From assembly GCA_001898185.1 (NCBI GenBank), contig MKTI01000006.1, positions 744,001-808,000 on the forward strand: a DNA stretch of 64,000 nucleotides, written 5' to 3'. The translations under genes were made by a program, and so were the position numbers. The stretch is from Cellulomonas sp. 73-145. GTDB lineage: Bacteria > Actinomycetota > Actinomycetes > Actinomycetales > Cellulomonadaceae. A model generated the notes under the pieces. It was not told where the DNA came from and made no database searches. It was given only the letters and a program-made list of their open reading frames with translations. Position 1 is the stretch's first letter; each line of letters opens with the position of its first letter. Positions 55,446 to 63,737 of this stretch are shown here, piece after piece.

Positions 55446-56572
55446 CGGGCACCTCCCGTCGTCTCGTCGTGCGAACCGGTCCGGCCGGTGGATGTGTCCT
55501 CGTCCGCCACGGGCGGCGCGTCCAGCGGGTCGACCTCGACCACGTCCACCTCGGACTGCACCGCCGCGCGTGCCCCGCGCCGACCGGCCGCCCGCCGCGT
55601 CCGCAGCCGCGGGTCGGCCAGGTCGTTCAGCGACTCGCCCACCAGGGTTACGCCCAGCACCGTCAGCACGATGGCGACGCCGGGGAACACCGACGTCCAC
55701 CAGATGCCGCTGGTCACGTCCGAGAGGGCCTTGTTCAGGTCGTAGCCCCACTCGGCCGCCGCGGACGGCTCGATGCCGAACCCGAGGAAGCCCAGGCCGG
55801 CGAGCGTGAGGATCGCCTCGGAGCAGTTGAGCGTCACGATCAGCGGCAGCGTCCGCACCGAGTTGCGCAGCACGTGGCGCACCATGATCCGGGCCGGCGG
55901 CGTGCCGATCACCTTGGCGGCCTCGACGAACGCCTCCGCCTTGACGCGCACCACCTCGGACCGCACCACCCGGAAGTACTGCGGCACGAAGACGACGGTG
56001 ATGGAGATGGCGGCGGCGAGGATCCCGCCCCACATCGAGGACTGCCCCTTGCTGATCACGATGGCCGCGACGATCGCCAGCAGCAGCGACGGGAAGGCGT
56101 AGATCGCGTCCGCGACCACCACCAGGACGCGGTCGATCCAGCCGCCGAAGTACCCCGACACCAGGCCGAGGAAGATGCCGAGGAAGATCGACAGCACCAC
56201 GGCGGCGATCATCACCAGCAGCGCGGTGCGGGTGCCCCACACCACCCGGGAGAGCACGTCGTAGCCCCCGACGGTGGTGCCAAGCAGGTGGGCGGCGGAC
56301 GGTGCCTTCTGGGCGCCGAACGCGACGGAGCCGCTGCGCAGCTGGGAACCGCCGTAGGGCGCGATCAGCGGCGCGAAGATCGCCGTGACCAGGAAGATCG
56401 CGGTGATCACCACGCCGGTGACCAGCATGCCGCGCTGCAGCCCGACGCTGGTGCGCAGCTGGCGCACCACCGGCAGCCGCTTCCAGAGCGGTCCACGGCT
56501 CGGCAGGGCGTCGACGGGGATGTCCGCCGGGTCGGCCGGGGTGTCGTTGGGGACGGAGACGTCGGCGGTCAT
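55442..56572 (-). CDS. ABC transporter permease (DppC/OppC-like)
   Basis: A 376-residue membrane permease with an extended N-terminus and about six helices. It contains HLLGTTVGGYDVLSRVVWGTRTALLVMI and the coupling loop EAAKVIGTPPARIMVRHVLRNSVRTL, the EAA-type motif that docks to the ATPase. The C-terminus has a ~70-residue acidic tail that is longer than in DppC and probably cytosolic. ATG at 56572 overlaps the stop of the upstream permease. Substrate class is inferred from homology, not visible directly. Confidence 0.92.
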   Translation of the reverse strand: MTADVSVPNDTPADPADIPVDALPSRGPLWKRLPVVRQLRTSVGLQRGMLVTGVVITAIFLVTAIFAPLIAPYGGSQLRSGSVAFGAQKAPSAAHLLGTTVGGYDVLSRVVWGTRTALLVMIAAVVLSIFLGIFLGLVSGYFGGWIDRVLVVVADAIYAFPSLLLAIVAAIVISKGQSSMWGGILAAAISITVVFVPQYFRVVRSEVVRVKAEAFVEAAKVIGTPPARIMVRHVLRNSVRTLPLIVTLNCSEAILTLAGLGFLGFGIEPSAAAEWGYDLNKALSDVTSGIWWTSVFPGVAIVLTVLGVTLVGESLNDLADPRLRTRRAAGRRGARAAVQSEVDVVEVDPLDAPPVADEDTSTGRTGSHDETTGGAR

Positions 56573-57669
56573 CAGTAACGGATCCTCGGGTCGACCAGGG
56601 CGGCGATGACGTCGACCACGAAGTTGGTCACCGCCACGATGACGGCGAGCAGGGCCACCATGCCCTGCACCGCCACGAAGTCCCGGGCCAGCAGGTACTG
56701 CACCAGCTGGAAGCCCAGGCCCTTCCACTCGAACGTGGTCTCGGTCAGCACCGCGCCGCCCAGCAGCATGGCCACCTGCAGACCGATCACCGTGATGATC
56801 GGCACCAGCGCGGGCCGCCAGGCGTGCGTCCGCAGCAGCCGCCGCTCCGAGACGCCGCGGGAGCGCGCCGCCTCGACGTACCCGGTCTGCAGCGTGCCGA
56901 TCACGTTGGTGCGGACCAGCCGCAGGAACACGCCGGCGGTCAGCAGGCCGAGGGCCACGGCGGGCAGCACCGCGTGCTGCAGCACGTCGCCGACCACCGC
57001 CGGGTCGCCGGTGGAGATCGCGTCGATCAGATAGACGCCGGTGCCGGCGCCCTGCGTCTTCATGGTGAGGATCGAGCGCGTCGTCGCGCGACCCGCCACC
57101 GGCAGCACGTTGAGCCACACGGCGAACACGAGCTTGAGCACCATGCCGGCGAAGAACACCGGGGTGGCGTAGGCGAGGATCGCCGAGACGCGCAGCACGG
57201 CGTCGGGGCCCTTGTCCCGCCGCGCCGCGGCGATGCGGCCCAGCGGGATGCCGATGAGGAACGCCACCACCAGGGCGTACACGGCGAGCTCCAGCGTCGC
57301 CGACCCGAACGTGGTGAGCACCTGCGTCACCGGACGGTGGTCGGTGATCGTGGTGCCGAAGTCGCCGTGGGCGATGCCGGACACGTAGTGCCAGTACTGC
57401 ACCAGGATCGGCTTGTCGTACCCGGCGGCGTGGATGCGTTCCTTCAGCTGCTCCGGCCCGAGCCGGCCGCCCAGCGCCGCGGTGATCGGGTCACCCGTCG
57501 AGCGCATCAGCACGAAGACGACGGTGACCAGGATCAGCACCGTGGGGAAGATCAGCAGGAACCGCACCAGCAGGTAGCGGCCCAGCCCGCCGCCGCGGTG
57601 GCGGGACGCCCCGGCGGCCGGGGCAGGGTCGGCGGCGGGCTCAGCCGTCGCCACGTCGGTTGTGGACAC
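56572..57669 (-). CDS. ABC transporter permease (DppB/OppB-like)
   Basis: A 365-residue permease with an N-terminal Ala/Pro-rich head, the first helix FLLIFPTVLILVTVVFVLM and about six helices. The docking motif is VEAARSRGVSERRLLRTHAWRPALVP near residue 265, and the TETTFEWKGLG segment before the last helix is typical of DppB. GTG at 57669 is 114 bases after the binding-protein gene, a gap that contains a hairpin. It pairs with the permease at 55442. Confidence 0.92.
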   Translation of the reverse strand: MSTTDVATAEPAADPAPAAGASRHRGGGLGRYLLVRFLLIFPTVLILVTVVFVLMRSTGDPITAALGGRLGPEQLKERIHAAGYDKPILVQYWHYVSGIAHGDFGTTITDHRPVTQVLTTFGSATLELAVYALVVAFLIGIPLGRIAAARRDKGPDAVLRVSAILAYATPVFFAGMVLKLVFAVWLNVLPVAGRATTRSILTMKTQGAGTGVYLIDAISTGDPAVVGDVLQHAVLPAVALGLLTAGVFLRLVRTNVIGTLQTGYVEAARSRGVSERRLLRTHAWRPALVPIITVIGLQVAMLLGGAVLTETTFEWKGLGFQLVQYLLARDFVAVQGMVALLAVIVAVTNFVVDVIAALVDPRIRY

Positions 57670-57728
57670 GAGGACCTCGAGGAAGCAGGCGGCGCGATGC
57701 CGCGCGGACGTGCTGGAGGACGGGCAGG

Positions 57729-57763
57729 GGGGCGGCCCCCTCGACGTGCGAGGAGACCGCCCC
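57729..57763 (-). terminator. Intergenic hairpin between binding-protein and permease genes
   Basis: GGGGCGG (57729-57735) pairs with CCGCCCC (57757-57763), and CCTCG/CGAGG forms an inner stem. It could weaken read-through and give more binding protein than permease. Confidence 0.55.
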
Positions 57764-57783
57764 CGTCAGCCGGGAGTCGTCCG

Positions 57784-59433
57784 TCAGCTCTTGGACAGGG
57801 CGCCGTAGCGGAACTTGAAGGACGCGTCGAGCGTGTCCTTCGCACCCTGCACGTTCTTGCCGACCACCGCGACCTGGGCACCCTGCAGCAGCGGCACGGT
57901 GGACAGGTCCTGGGCCACCGTGTCCTGGATCTTCTGGATCAGGGCGGTGCGGGCCGACGCGTCCGTCGTGGTGGCCTGCTGCTGGATCAGCTGGTCCACC
58001 GCTGGGTTGTCGTAGTGGTTCTTCAGGAAGCCGCCCTGCAGGAAGAACGGCGTCAGGTAGTTGTCGGCGTCCGAGTAGTCCGGGAACCAGCCGAGCTGGT
58101 ACTCGGGGTAGACGTCGGCGGTGCGGTCCTTGGAGTACTGCTGCCACTCGGTGCTCTGCAGGTTCACCTTGAACAGGCCCGAGCTCTCGAGCTGGTCCTT
58201 GACCAGGGCGTACTCGTCCGCGGACGACGGGCCGTAGTGGGCCGGCGTGTACTGCAGGTTCAGCGTGACCGGGGTGGTGACGCCCGCGTCGGACAGCGCC
58301 TTGGTCGCCTTGTCCTTGTCCGGACCGCCCTTGCCGTCCCCGTACAGACCCTTGAGCGACTCGGTGGCACCGGTCAGACCCTGGGCGACGTACGAGTACA
58401 GCGGCGTGTAGGTGCCCTTGTAGACCTGGTCGGCGATCGCCTTGCGGTCGACGACGTCGGCGACGGCCTGACGGACCGCGAGAGCCTTGGCCGGGTCGGC
58501 CTGGGGGGTCTTCGCGCCGTACGGCTGGGTGTCGAAGTTGAAGACGATGTAGCGGATCTCGCCGCCGGGACCGTCGACCACCTGCACCTTGCTGTCCGAG
58601 CGCAGCGAGTCGACGTCGGTCGCCGACAGGCTGCGGAACGCGACGTCGATGTTGCCCTGCTGGACGTCCAGCTTCAGGTTCGACGAGTCCGCGTAGTACT
58701 GGACGTTGACGTTGGCCGTCTTCGGGGCGCCGTAGATGCCCTGGTAGTCCGGGTTGGCCTTGTACGAGATCAGCTCGTTGAGCGTGTAGCTGGTGATCAC
58801 GTACGGACCGGCGAAGGCGTTCGCCTTGACGATGTCCGCGTCCGGGGTCAGCGCCGTCGGCGAGAACACCTTCTCGTCGACGATCGGGCCGGCGGGGCTG
58901 GACAGGACCTGCGGGAACGTCTGGTCGTTGGGCGACTTCAGGTGGAAGACGACCGTGGTCGGGTCCTTCACCTCGGTGCTGTCCAGGTTGAACAGCAGCG
59001 AGGACGGGCCGTTCTGGTCGTTGATCTTCAGCACGCGGTCGAACGAGAACTTCACCGACGTGGCGGTGAGCGGGTCACCGTTGGCGAACTTCAGGTTCGG
59101 CTTCAGCTTGACCGTGTACTCGGTGGGGCTGGTGAACGAGGCGGACTGCGCGATGTCGGGCTTGACGTCCGGGCTGCCGTACGGGGTGTTCATCAGGAAG
59201 GGGAACACCTGGTTGATGACGGCGAAGGAGCCGTTGTCGTACTCGCCCGCGGGGTCGATCGTGGTGATCTTGTCCGTCGTCCCGATGGTCAGCGCGGTGC
59301 TGGAGCCACCGGTGGAACCCGTGGTCGCGTTCGCGCCGCTCTTGCCGCTGCTGCACGCAGCGAGCAGGAGCGTGGTCGCCGCAAGCCCAGCCGTGATCGC
59401 CCACACACGGCGACGTGTCGTCGCGGATGCCAT
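57784..59433 (-). CDS. ABC transporter substrate-binding lipoprotein (SBP_bac_5)
   Basis: A 549-residue extracytoplasmic binding protein of the peptide/nickel family. The signal peptide ends with lipobox LLAACSSG near residue 30, followed by a Gly/Ser linker. The domain shows ITTIDPAGEYDNGSF, SPTEYTVKLKPNLKFANGDPLTATSVKFSFDRV and KALAVRQAVADVVDRKAIADQV, all common in SBP_bac_5. ATG at 59433 with AGAGGTGG upstream gives a proper signal peptide; an ATG 60 bases earlier is less likely. It is the first gene of the transporter operon and lies behind a palindrome at 59536. Confidence 0.94.
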   Translation of the reverse strand: MASATTRRRVWAITAGLAATTLLLAACSSGKSGANATTGSTGGSSTALTIGTTDKITTIDPAGEYDNGSFAVINQVFPFLMNTPYGSPDVKPDIAQSASFTSPTEYTVKLKPNLKFANGDPLTATSVKFSFDRVLKINDQNGPSSLLFNLDSTEVKDPTTVVFHLKSPNDQTFPQVLSSPAGPIVDEKVFSPTALTPDADIVKANAFAGPYVITSYTLNELISYKANPDYQGIYGAPKTANVNVQYYADSSNLKLDVQQGNIDVAFRSLSATDVDSLRSDSKVQVVDGPGGEIRYIVFNFDTQPYGAKTPQADPAKALAVRQAVADVVDRKAIADQVYKGTYTPLYSYVAQGLTGATESLKGLYGDGKGGPDKDKATKALSDAGVTTPVTLNLQYTPAHYGPSSADEYALVKDQLESSGLFKVNLQSTEWQQYSKDRTADVYPEYQLGWFPDYSDADNYLTPFFLQGGFLKNHYDNPAVDQLIQQQATTTDASARTALIQKIQDTVAQDLSTVPLLQGAQVAVVGKNVQGAKDTLDASFKFRYGALSKS

Positions 59434-59535
59434 CCGCCACCTCTTTCGTCGTTGCTCGATCGCCTCGCGCCCCGCGCGACGGCGTCCCGACACGCCCCGA
59501 GCGGGCGCGCACCGCCTCAGGAGAGCACGGGAGGT

Positions 59536-59549
59536 TTACCGACCGGTAA
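59536..59549. promoter_or_regulatory. 14-bp palindrome TTACCG-AC-CGGTAA before the transporter operon
   Basis: Perfect 6-bp arms with a 2-base centre lie about 100 bases upstream of the binding-protein start, in the gap behind ogt. This is a usual place for a LacI/GntR-type operator. No regulator gene is nearby to test against. Confidence 0.4.
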
Positions 59550-59597
59550 CCCGATGGTCACGAACGGGTCTCGGTCCGCGATCCGAGGGGAGAAATC

Positions 59598-60128
59598 TCA
59601 GCATGCGGACGCGGAGTGCCCCGCCGGGGCGTTCTCGAGGTCCAGCAGCCGCTGCTTGCGGACCAGTCCGCCGGCGTAGCCGGTGAGCGCCCCACCGGTG
59701 CCGACCACCCGGTGGCACGGCACCACGACGCAGAGCGGGTTGCGGCCGACGGCCGCGCCGACCGCCCGGACCGCGCTCGGCCGGCCCAGCTCCCGGGCCA
59801 CGTCGGCGTAGGTGCGCGTCTCGCCGTACGGGATCCGTGCGAGCGCGTCCCACACCTCGCGCTGGAAGGGGGTGCCGAGCGGTGCGCGCGGCACGTCGAG
59901 GGTGCGGCGGGTGCCGGCGAAGTACTGCTCGAGCTGGTCGGCCGCCTCGGTGAGGACCGCCTCGGCGGGGTCGGCGTCCGGGCCGGCGGGGACGGTGACG
60001 GCGGGACCGAACTGCTCGTCGGCGGGGCGGTGGCGCTGGTCCTGCATGTACAGGCCGGCCAGGCGTCCCTCGTCGTCCGCCACCAGGGTGAGCGGGCCGA
60101 GCGGGGAGTCGACGACGGTGTGGATCAT
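59598..60128 (-). CDS. ogt: Methylated-DNA-protein cysteine methyltransferase
   Basis: Repairs O6-methylguanine by moving the alkyl group to its own cysteine in a suicide reaction. The 176-residue protein has the active-site PCHRV with Cys138, preceded by AVGRNPLCVVV, and the DNA-binding helix TYADVARELGRPSAVRAVGAA. The N-terminal domain is shorter than in Ada. ATG at 60128 overlaps the stop of the AdaA-AlkA gene (TGATG), so both repair genes are co-translated. The C-terminus ends HSASAC. Confidence 0.93.
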   Translation of the reverse strand: MIHTVVDSPLGPLTLVADDEGRLAGLYMQDQRHRPADEQFGPAVTVPAGPDADPAEAVLTEAADQLEQYFAGTRRTLDVPRAPLGTPFQREVWDALARIPYGETRTYADVARELGRPSAVRAVGAAVGRNPLCVVVPCHRVVGTGGALTGYAGGLVRKQRLLDLENAPAGHSASAC

Positions 60129-61732
60129 CACAGGACCTCCGATGCGTGGAGCGGGTTCCGGGGCCGGTCGGGCAGATCGGTGTCCGGGAGCTGGTTGACG
60201 GCGTGGGTGCCGGTCGCCCACAGGTGCTGCACGGCATAGGCGCGCCACGGTGACCAGGCGCGGGACTCCTGCTCGAGGGCGGCCGGTGACGTCGGCAGCC
60301 CGAGGCGCCGGGCGGCCTGCCGCACACCGAGGTCGCCGGGCAGGAAGGCGTCGGGGTCGCCGAGCGCCCGCATGGCGACGGTCTCGACGGTCCACGGCCC
60401 GATGCCCGGCAGCGCCGCCAGCGCCGCGCGAGCGGGCGCCCGGCCGGCACCGGCGTCGAGCACCACGTCGCCGTCGGCCAGCGCGCGGGCCAGGCCGAGC
60501 AGCGTGTCGCGACGGGACGCCGGCATGGCGAGCAGCCCGGCGGTGACCGCCTCGTCGGCGAGCAGCTGGGCCGGCCGCGGGAACAGGTGGGTCAGGCCGC
60601 CGTCGGGGTCCGTGACGGGGGTCCCCAGCGCGGTGACGAGCCGGCCGGCGTGCGTGCGGGCCGCCGACGTGGACACCTGCTGACCGATCACCGCGCGCAG
60701 CGCCATCGCCTCCGGGTCCAGGGTGCGCGGCACCCGTCGTCCTCGGGACGACCGGACGAGGGGCCGCAGCCGGCGGTCGGCGGACAGCGCCTCGTCGGTC
60801 GCCACGGGGTCGGCGTCCAGGTCCAGCAGCCGGCGCGTGCGGGCGACCGCCGCCGGCAGGTCGCGCAGGTCGGTCAGGCGCACGGTCACCGGGAAGGCGC
60901 CCTCCCGCGGCGGGTGCACGGCGACCACCCCGGGGCCGTGCGGCAGCGGCACGGTGGAGCGGTAGGCGCCGCCGCGGTACTCCTCGACGCCCGGGACCGC
61001 GGTCGCCACCAGGTGGCCCAGCAGGTTCGACGGGTCGAGGGGCAGCCGGTACGGGAGCCGCAACGACAGCGCCCCGGGATGGCTCGGTGCACGGCGGGAG
61101 GCCGCGGCGCGCAGCTCGGTGGGCGTCAGCGCGTACGTCGCCCGGACGGCGTCGTTGAACGCCCGCACGGAGGCGTAGCCGGCGGCGAAGGCGACCTCCG
61201 TCATCGGCAGCTGCGTCGACTCGACGAGCGTGCGGGCTGTCTGCGCGCGGCGGGCCGCCGCCAGGGCCAGCGGGCCGGCGCCCAGCTCACCCTGCAGCAG
61301 CCGTTCGAGCTGGCGGGTGCTGTAGCCGAGCGCGGCAGCCAGTGCGGGCACGCCGCCGCGGTCCACCAGCCCGTCCTCGATCAGCCGCATGGCCCGGGCC
61401 ACGACGTCCGAGCGCACGTCCCACGCAGGTGAGCCGGGGCTGGCGTCGGGGCGGCACCGCTTGCAGGCGCGGAAGCCGGCCTGCTGGGCGGCCGCTGCCG
61501 AGGGGTAGAAGCGCATGCGGTCGTCCCGCGGGGTGCGGGCGGGGCAGCTGGGACGGCAGTAGATGCCGGTGGAGAGCACCGCCGTGTAGAACCAGCCGTC
61601 GAAGCGGGGGTCGCGGCTGCGGACGGCCGCCAGGCAGGCGTCGGCGTCCGGGATGCCGGGACGTGGTGCGGTGGTGGCGGCCGGTCGCACCGGGGGCGGC
61701 GCGGCGGCCGCGGGAGGGATCGGGGCGGGCAC
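60128..61732 (-). CDS. AdaA-AlkA fusion: methyl-sensing activator joined to 3-methyladenine glycosylase
   Basis: A 534-residue adaptive-response protein. The N-terminal zinc domain has Cys59, Cys63, Cys90 and Cys93 with the spacing of E. coli Ada, where the first Cys accepts methyl groups from phosphotriesters. Residues 105-205 are an AraC-type HTH region, which would turn on alkylation-repair genes. Residues from about 220 form an AlkA-like glycosylase with a helix-hairpin-helix LPGIGPWTVETVAM and the catalytic Asp in FLPGDLGV. GTG at 61732. It leads the operon with ogt and probably activates itself when methylated. Confidence 0.92.
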   Translation of the reverse strand: MPAPIPPAAAAPPPVRPAATTAPRPGIPDADACLAAVRSRDPRFDGWFYTAVLSTGIYCRPSCPARTPRDDRMRFYPSAAAAQQAGFRACKRCRPDASPGSPAWDVRSDVVARAMRLIEDGLVDRGGVPALAAALGYSTRQLERLLQGELGAGPLALAAARRAQTARTLVESTQLPMTEVAFAAGYASVRAFNDAVRATYALTPTELRAAASRRAPSHPGALSLRLPYRLPLDPSNLLGHLVATAVPGVEEYRGGAYRSTVPLPHGPGVVAVHPPREGAFPVTVRLTDLRDLPAAVARTRRLLDLDADPVATDEALSADRRLRPLVRSSRGRRVPRTLDPEAMALRAVIGQQVSTSAARTHAGRLVTALGTPVTDPDGGLTHLFPRPAQLLADEAVTAGLLAMPASRRDTLLGLARALADGDVVLDAGAGRAPARAALAALPGIGPWTVETVAMRALGDPDAFLPGDLGVRQAARRLGLPTSPAALEQESRAWSPWRAYAVQHLWATGTHAVNQLPDTDLPDRPRNPLHASEVL

Positions 61733-61815
61733 CCGTCGATGGTGCGCCCTGGGCGGCGGCTGAGGCTAGCGAGAATCCGACATCGCGGTGCCGCGGGTGG
61801 TGCTCGCGCCGGCGG

Positions 61816-62028
61816 TCAGGACGGCCGGTGCGACCGGCGGAACTCCAGTGCGGTCTGCTGCGCCTGCGTGTGGACGATGCGGCGGAACGAGTCGTGCAGC
61901 AGCTGCTCGCGTGGTGAGCCTGCGCACTCCTCGACGGCGGCCAGCCACGCACGCCGCGCCGCGTGCACGTCGTCGTCGCTCACGGTCACCCACGGCTCGT
62001 CCGCGGTCTCGTCGCTGGTCACCGGCAT
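61816..62028 (-). CDS. Small protein of unknown function
   Basis: A 70-residue polar protein with no recognised domain. It is acidic in the first 20 residues and basic at the end, with a helical middle (AARRAWLAAVEECAG, FRRIVHTQAQQ). Codon use is like that of its neighbours, and it fills a gap that would otherwise be empty, which supports it as real. ATG at 62028. It is divergent from the ECF sigma gene, with an inverted repeat in the gap. Confidence 0.5.
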   Translation of the reverse strand: MPVTSDETADEPWVTVSDDDVHAARRAWLAAVEECAGSPREQLLHDSFRRIVHTQAQQTALEFRRSHRPS

Positions 62029-62045
62029 ATAGTGCCTGGAAGGTG

Positions 62046-62062
62046 GTCGGCCGTTGGCCGAC
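62046..62062. promoter_or_regulatory. Inverted repeat in the gap before the ECF sigma gene
   Basis: GTCGGCC and GGCCGAC form perfect 7-bp arms around GTT. It could be an operator or a transcript hairpin in the divergent region; nothing else supports a role. Confidence 0.3.
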
Positions 62063-62181
62063 TTGTGGACATCTCACCCGCGAACCACTCGAACGTGGGC
62101 GTGTCAAGGAGCGGACAGAATCGTTCCGCGTCCGGCCGGGTGGGCGTCGGCGAGCGTCCCGGTATCGGGCATGCTGGGTCC

Positions 62182-62730
62182 GTGCTCGACGACTTCGACG
62201 GGGTGCTGAGCCGCGCCCGCAGCGGAGCGGGCGAGGCGTTCACCCTCCTGTACGGCGATCTGTCGAAGCCTGTCGCCGCCTACGTCCGCGCGCAGGGCGT
62301 GCGCGAGGTGGAGGACGTGACGAGCGAGGTCTTCCTCGCCGTCTTCACCGGGCTCAGCGGCTTCACCGGGGACCAGGCGCACTTCCGGTCGTGGGTGTTC
62401 ACCATCGCGCACCGTCGGGTGATGGACCACTGGCGCCGCAGCGCCCGCACCGTGCCGCAGGTGCCCTACGAGCCGGCGGAGGACGACCGTGCCGTCGGCA
62501 GCGCCGAGGCGGAGGCGATGGACGTGCTGGGGCACCGGCGGGTGCTCGCGCTGCTGGGCCGGCTGACGGGGGAGCAGCAGGAGGTGCTGGTCCTGCGGGT
62601 GGTGGCCGACCTCACCGTCGAGCAGGTCGCGGAGGTGGTCGGACGGTCCGAGGGGGCGGTCAAGGCGCTGCAGCGGCGGGGGCTGGCGACGCTGCGCAAG
62701 ATGATCGAGACGGAGACCGTGCCCCTATGA
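62182..62730 (+). CDS. ECF-type RNA polymerase sigma factor
   Basis: Extracytoplasmic-function sigma factor of 182 residues with region 2 (EDVTSEVFLAVFTGLSGF, SWVFTIAHRRVMDHWRR) and region 4 (LTGEQQEVLVLRVVADLTVEQVAEVVGRSEGAVKALQRRGLATLRK). Region 3 is absent, as usual. GTG at 62182 gives a normal start. The stop overlaps the ATG of the membrane protein at 62727, the common layout for a sigma factor and its anti-sigma partner. The promoter class it reads cannot be deduced here. Confidence 0.93.
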   Translation: MLDDFDGVLSRARSGAGEAFTLLYGDLSKPVAAYVRAQGVREVEDVTSEVFLAVFTGLSGFTGDQAHFRSWVFTIAHRRVMDHWRRSARTVPQVPYEPAEDDRAVGSAEAEAMDVLGHRRVLALLGRLTGEQQEVLVLRVVADLTVEQVAEVVGRSEGAVKALQRRGLATLRKMIETETVPL

Positions 62731-63578
62731 CCGGTTTCGACGATTACGAGGGCATGAGGTCTCAGGACGATGAGCGGCTGCTGACCGGGCACCCTGTGCC
62801 CGGCGACGGCGCCCTCGTCGACCTGTTCGACTCGCTGCGCGCCATGGCCCAGGAGCCGGCGCCGGCTCCGACGGCCGAGCTCGCCGCGCTGCTCGAGGCC
62901 GGGCTGCCGCCGCGCGTCGCGCCGGTGCCGTTCCCCGTGCTCGTGGGACGTGCCGTGCGGCAGCGCGCCAGTGCCGCGAGCCGGTGGGTCGGTGGCCTCG
63001 GGCTGGCCGGCAAGGTGGTGCTCGGTGCCGGGATCGCGATGGCCGGCGTGACCGGTGCCGCGACCATCCCGGCGGTGCCGGACGTGGTGCAGCAGCCGGC
63101 TCACACCGTGCTGGTCGACGTCGGCCGCGTCTTCGGCGGCGGCGTCGAACCCGCGCCGGCCCCCAGCAGCTCCACCACCGCCCCGCACCGCGACGACACG
63201 CGCCGGACGGGACTGCCCGACGACGTCGCCGGGGAGACCGCCGGTGCGGTCGGCGACCCGGGCGCCGAGCCCACGACGTCGGCGGGAAGTGCCGACGCGA
63301 AGGACGGCCGGGACGCTTCACGTCCGGAGCAGGGGCGCTCGCCGGCCGTCGCCGGGACCGGGTCGCCCGCCGTGGCCGGGCAGGGGACGTCCACCGAGCG
63401 CACCTCGTCCGGCGACCGCACGTCGTCCGGCGACCGCTCGTCGAGCGACCAGGCACCCGCGACCAGCTCGAACGAGTGGATGACGCGCAAGCAGGACGCC
63501 GCTCCCGCGCCGTCGCCCGAGCCGTCGTCGACCCCGTCGCCGCGGCCCGACGCCAGCCCGTCGCCGTCCGAGCACTGA
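62727..63578 (+). CDS. Likely membrane anti-sigma factor with Ser/Pro-rich extracytoplasmic tail
   Basis: A 283-residue protein co-translated with the sigma gene. The first 60 residues are cytosolic (DLFDSLRAMAQEPA), the likely sigma-binding region; a membrane helix spans about residues 90-115 (GLAGKVVLGAGIAMAGVTGA), and the rest is a Ser/Thr/Pro/Gly-rich outer tail with repeats such as SSGDRTSSGDRSSS. No zinc-binding HxxxCxxC motif is visible, so it is not a ZAS-type anti-sigma factor. The assignment is from context and topology. Confidence 0.7.
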   Translation: MTGFDDYEGMRSQDDERLLTGHPVPGDGALVDLFDSLRAMAQEPAPAPTAELAALLEAGLPPRVAPVPFPVLVGRAVRQRASAASRWVGGLGLAGKVVLGAGIAMAGVTGAATIPAVPDVVQQPAHTVLVDVGRVFGGGVEPAPAPSSSTTAPHRDDTRRTGLPDDVAGETAGAVGDPGAEPTTSAGSADAKDGRDASRPEQGRSPAVAGTGSPAVAGQGTSTERTSSGDRTSSGDRSSSDQAPATSSNEWMTRKQDAAPAPSPEPSSTPSPRPDASPSPSEH

Positions 63579-63608
63579 GCCGGATCACGCGCGTCGCGCG
63601 GATCCGGC
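63579..63608 (+). terminator. Hairpin directly after the anti-sigma-like gene
   Basis: Perfect arms GCCGGATC (63579-63586) and GATCCGGC (63601-63608) with an inner CGCG stem begin right after the stop codon. No T run. Confidence 0.6.
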
Positions 63609-63737
63609 CGGAGAAATCTCGGCGGACCCCGTAACCCTCCGCGCGGCACCCGCGATTGCCGGGGTGAGGGCGGCACGAGCCGCCGGACAGACGGCGCGGT
63701 CCCGACGGACCGCGCTCCTGCGAACCGGAGGAATCAC

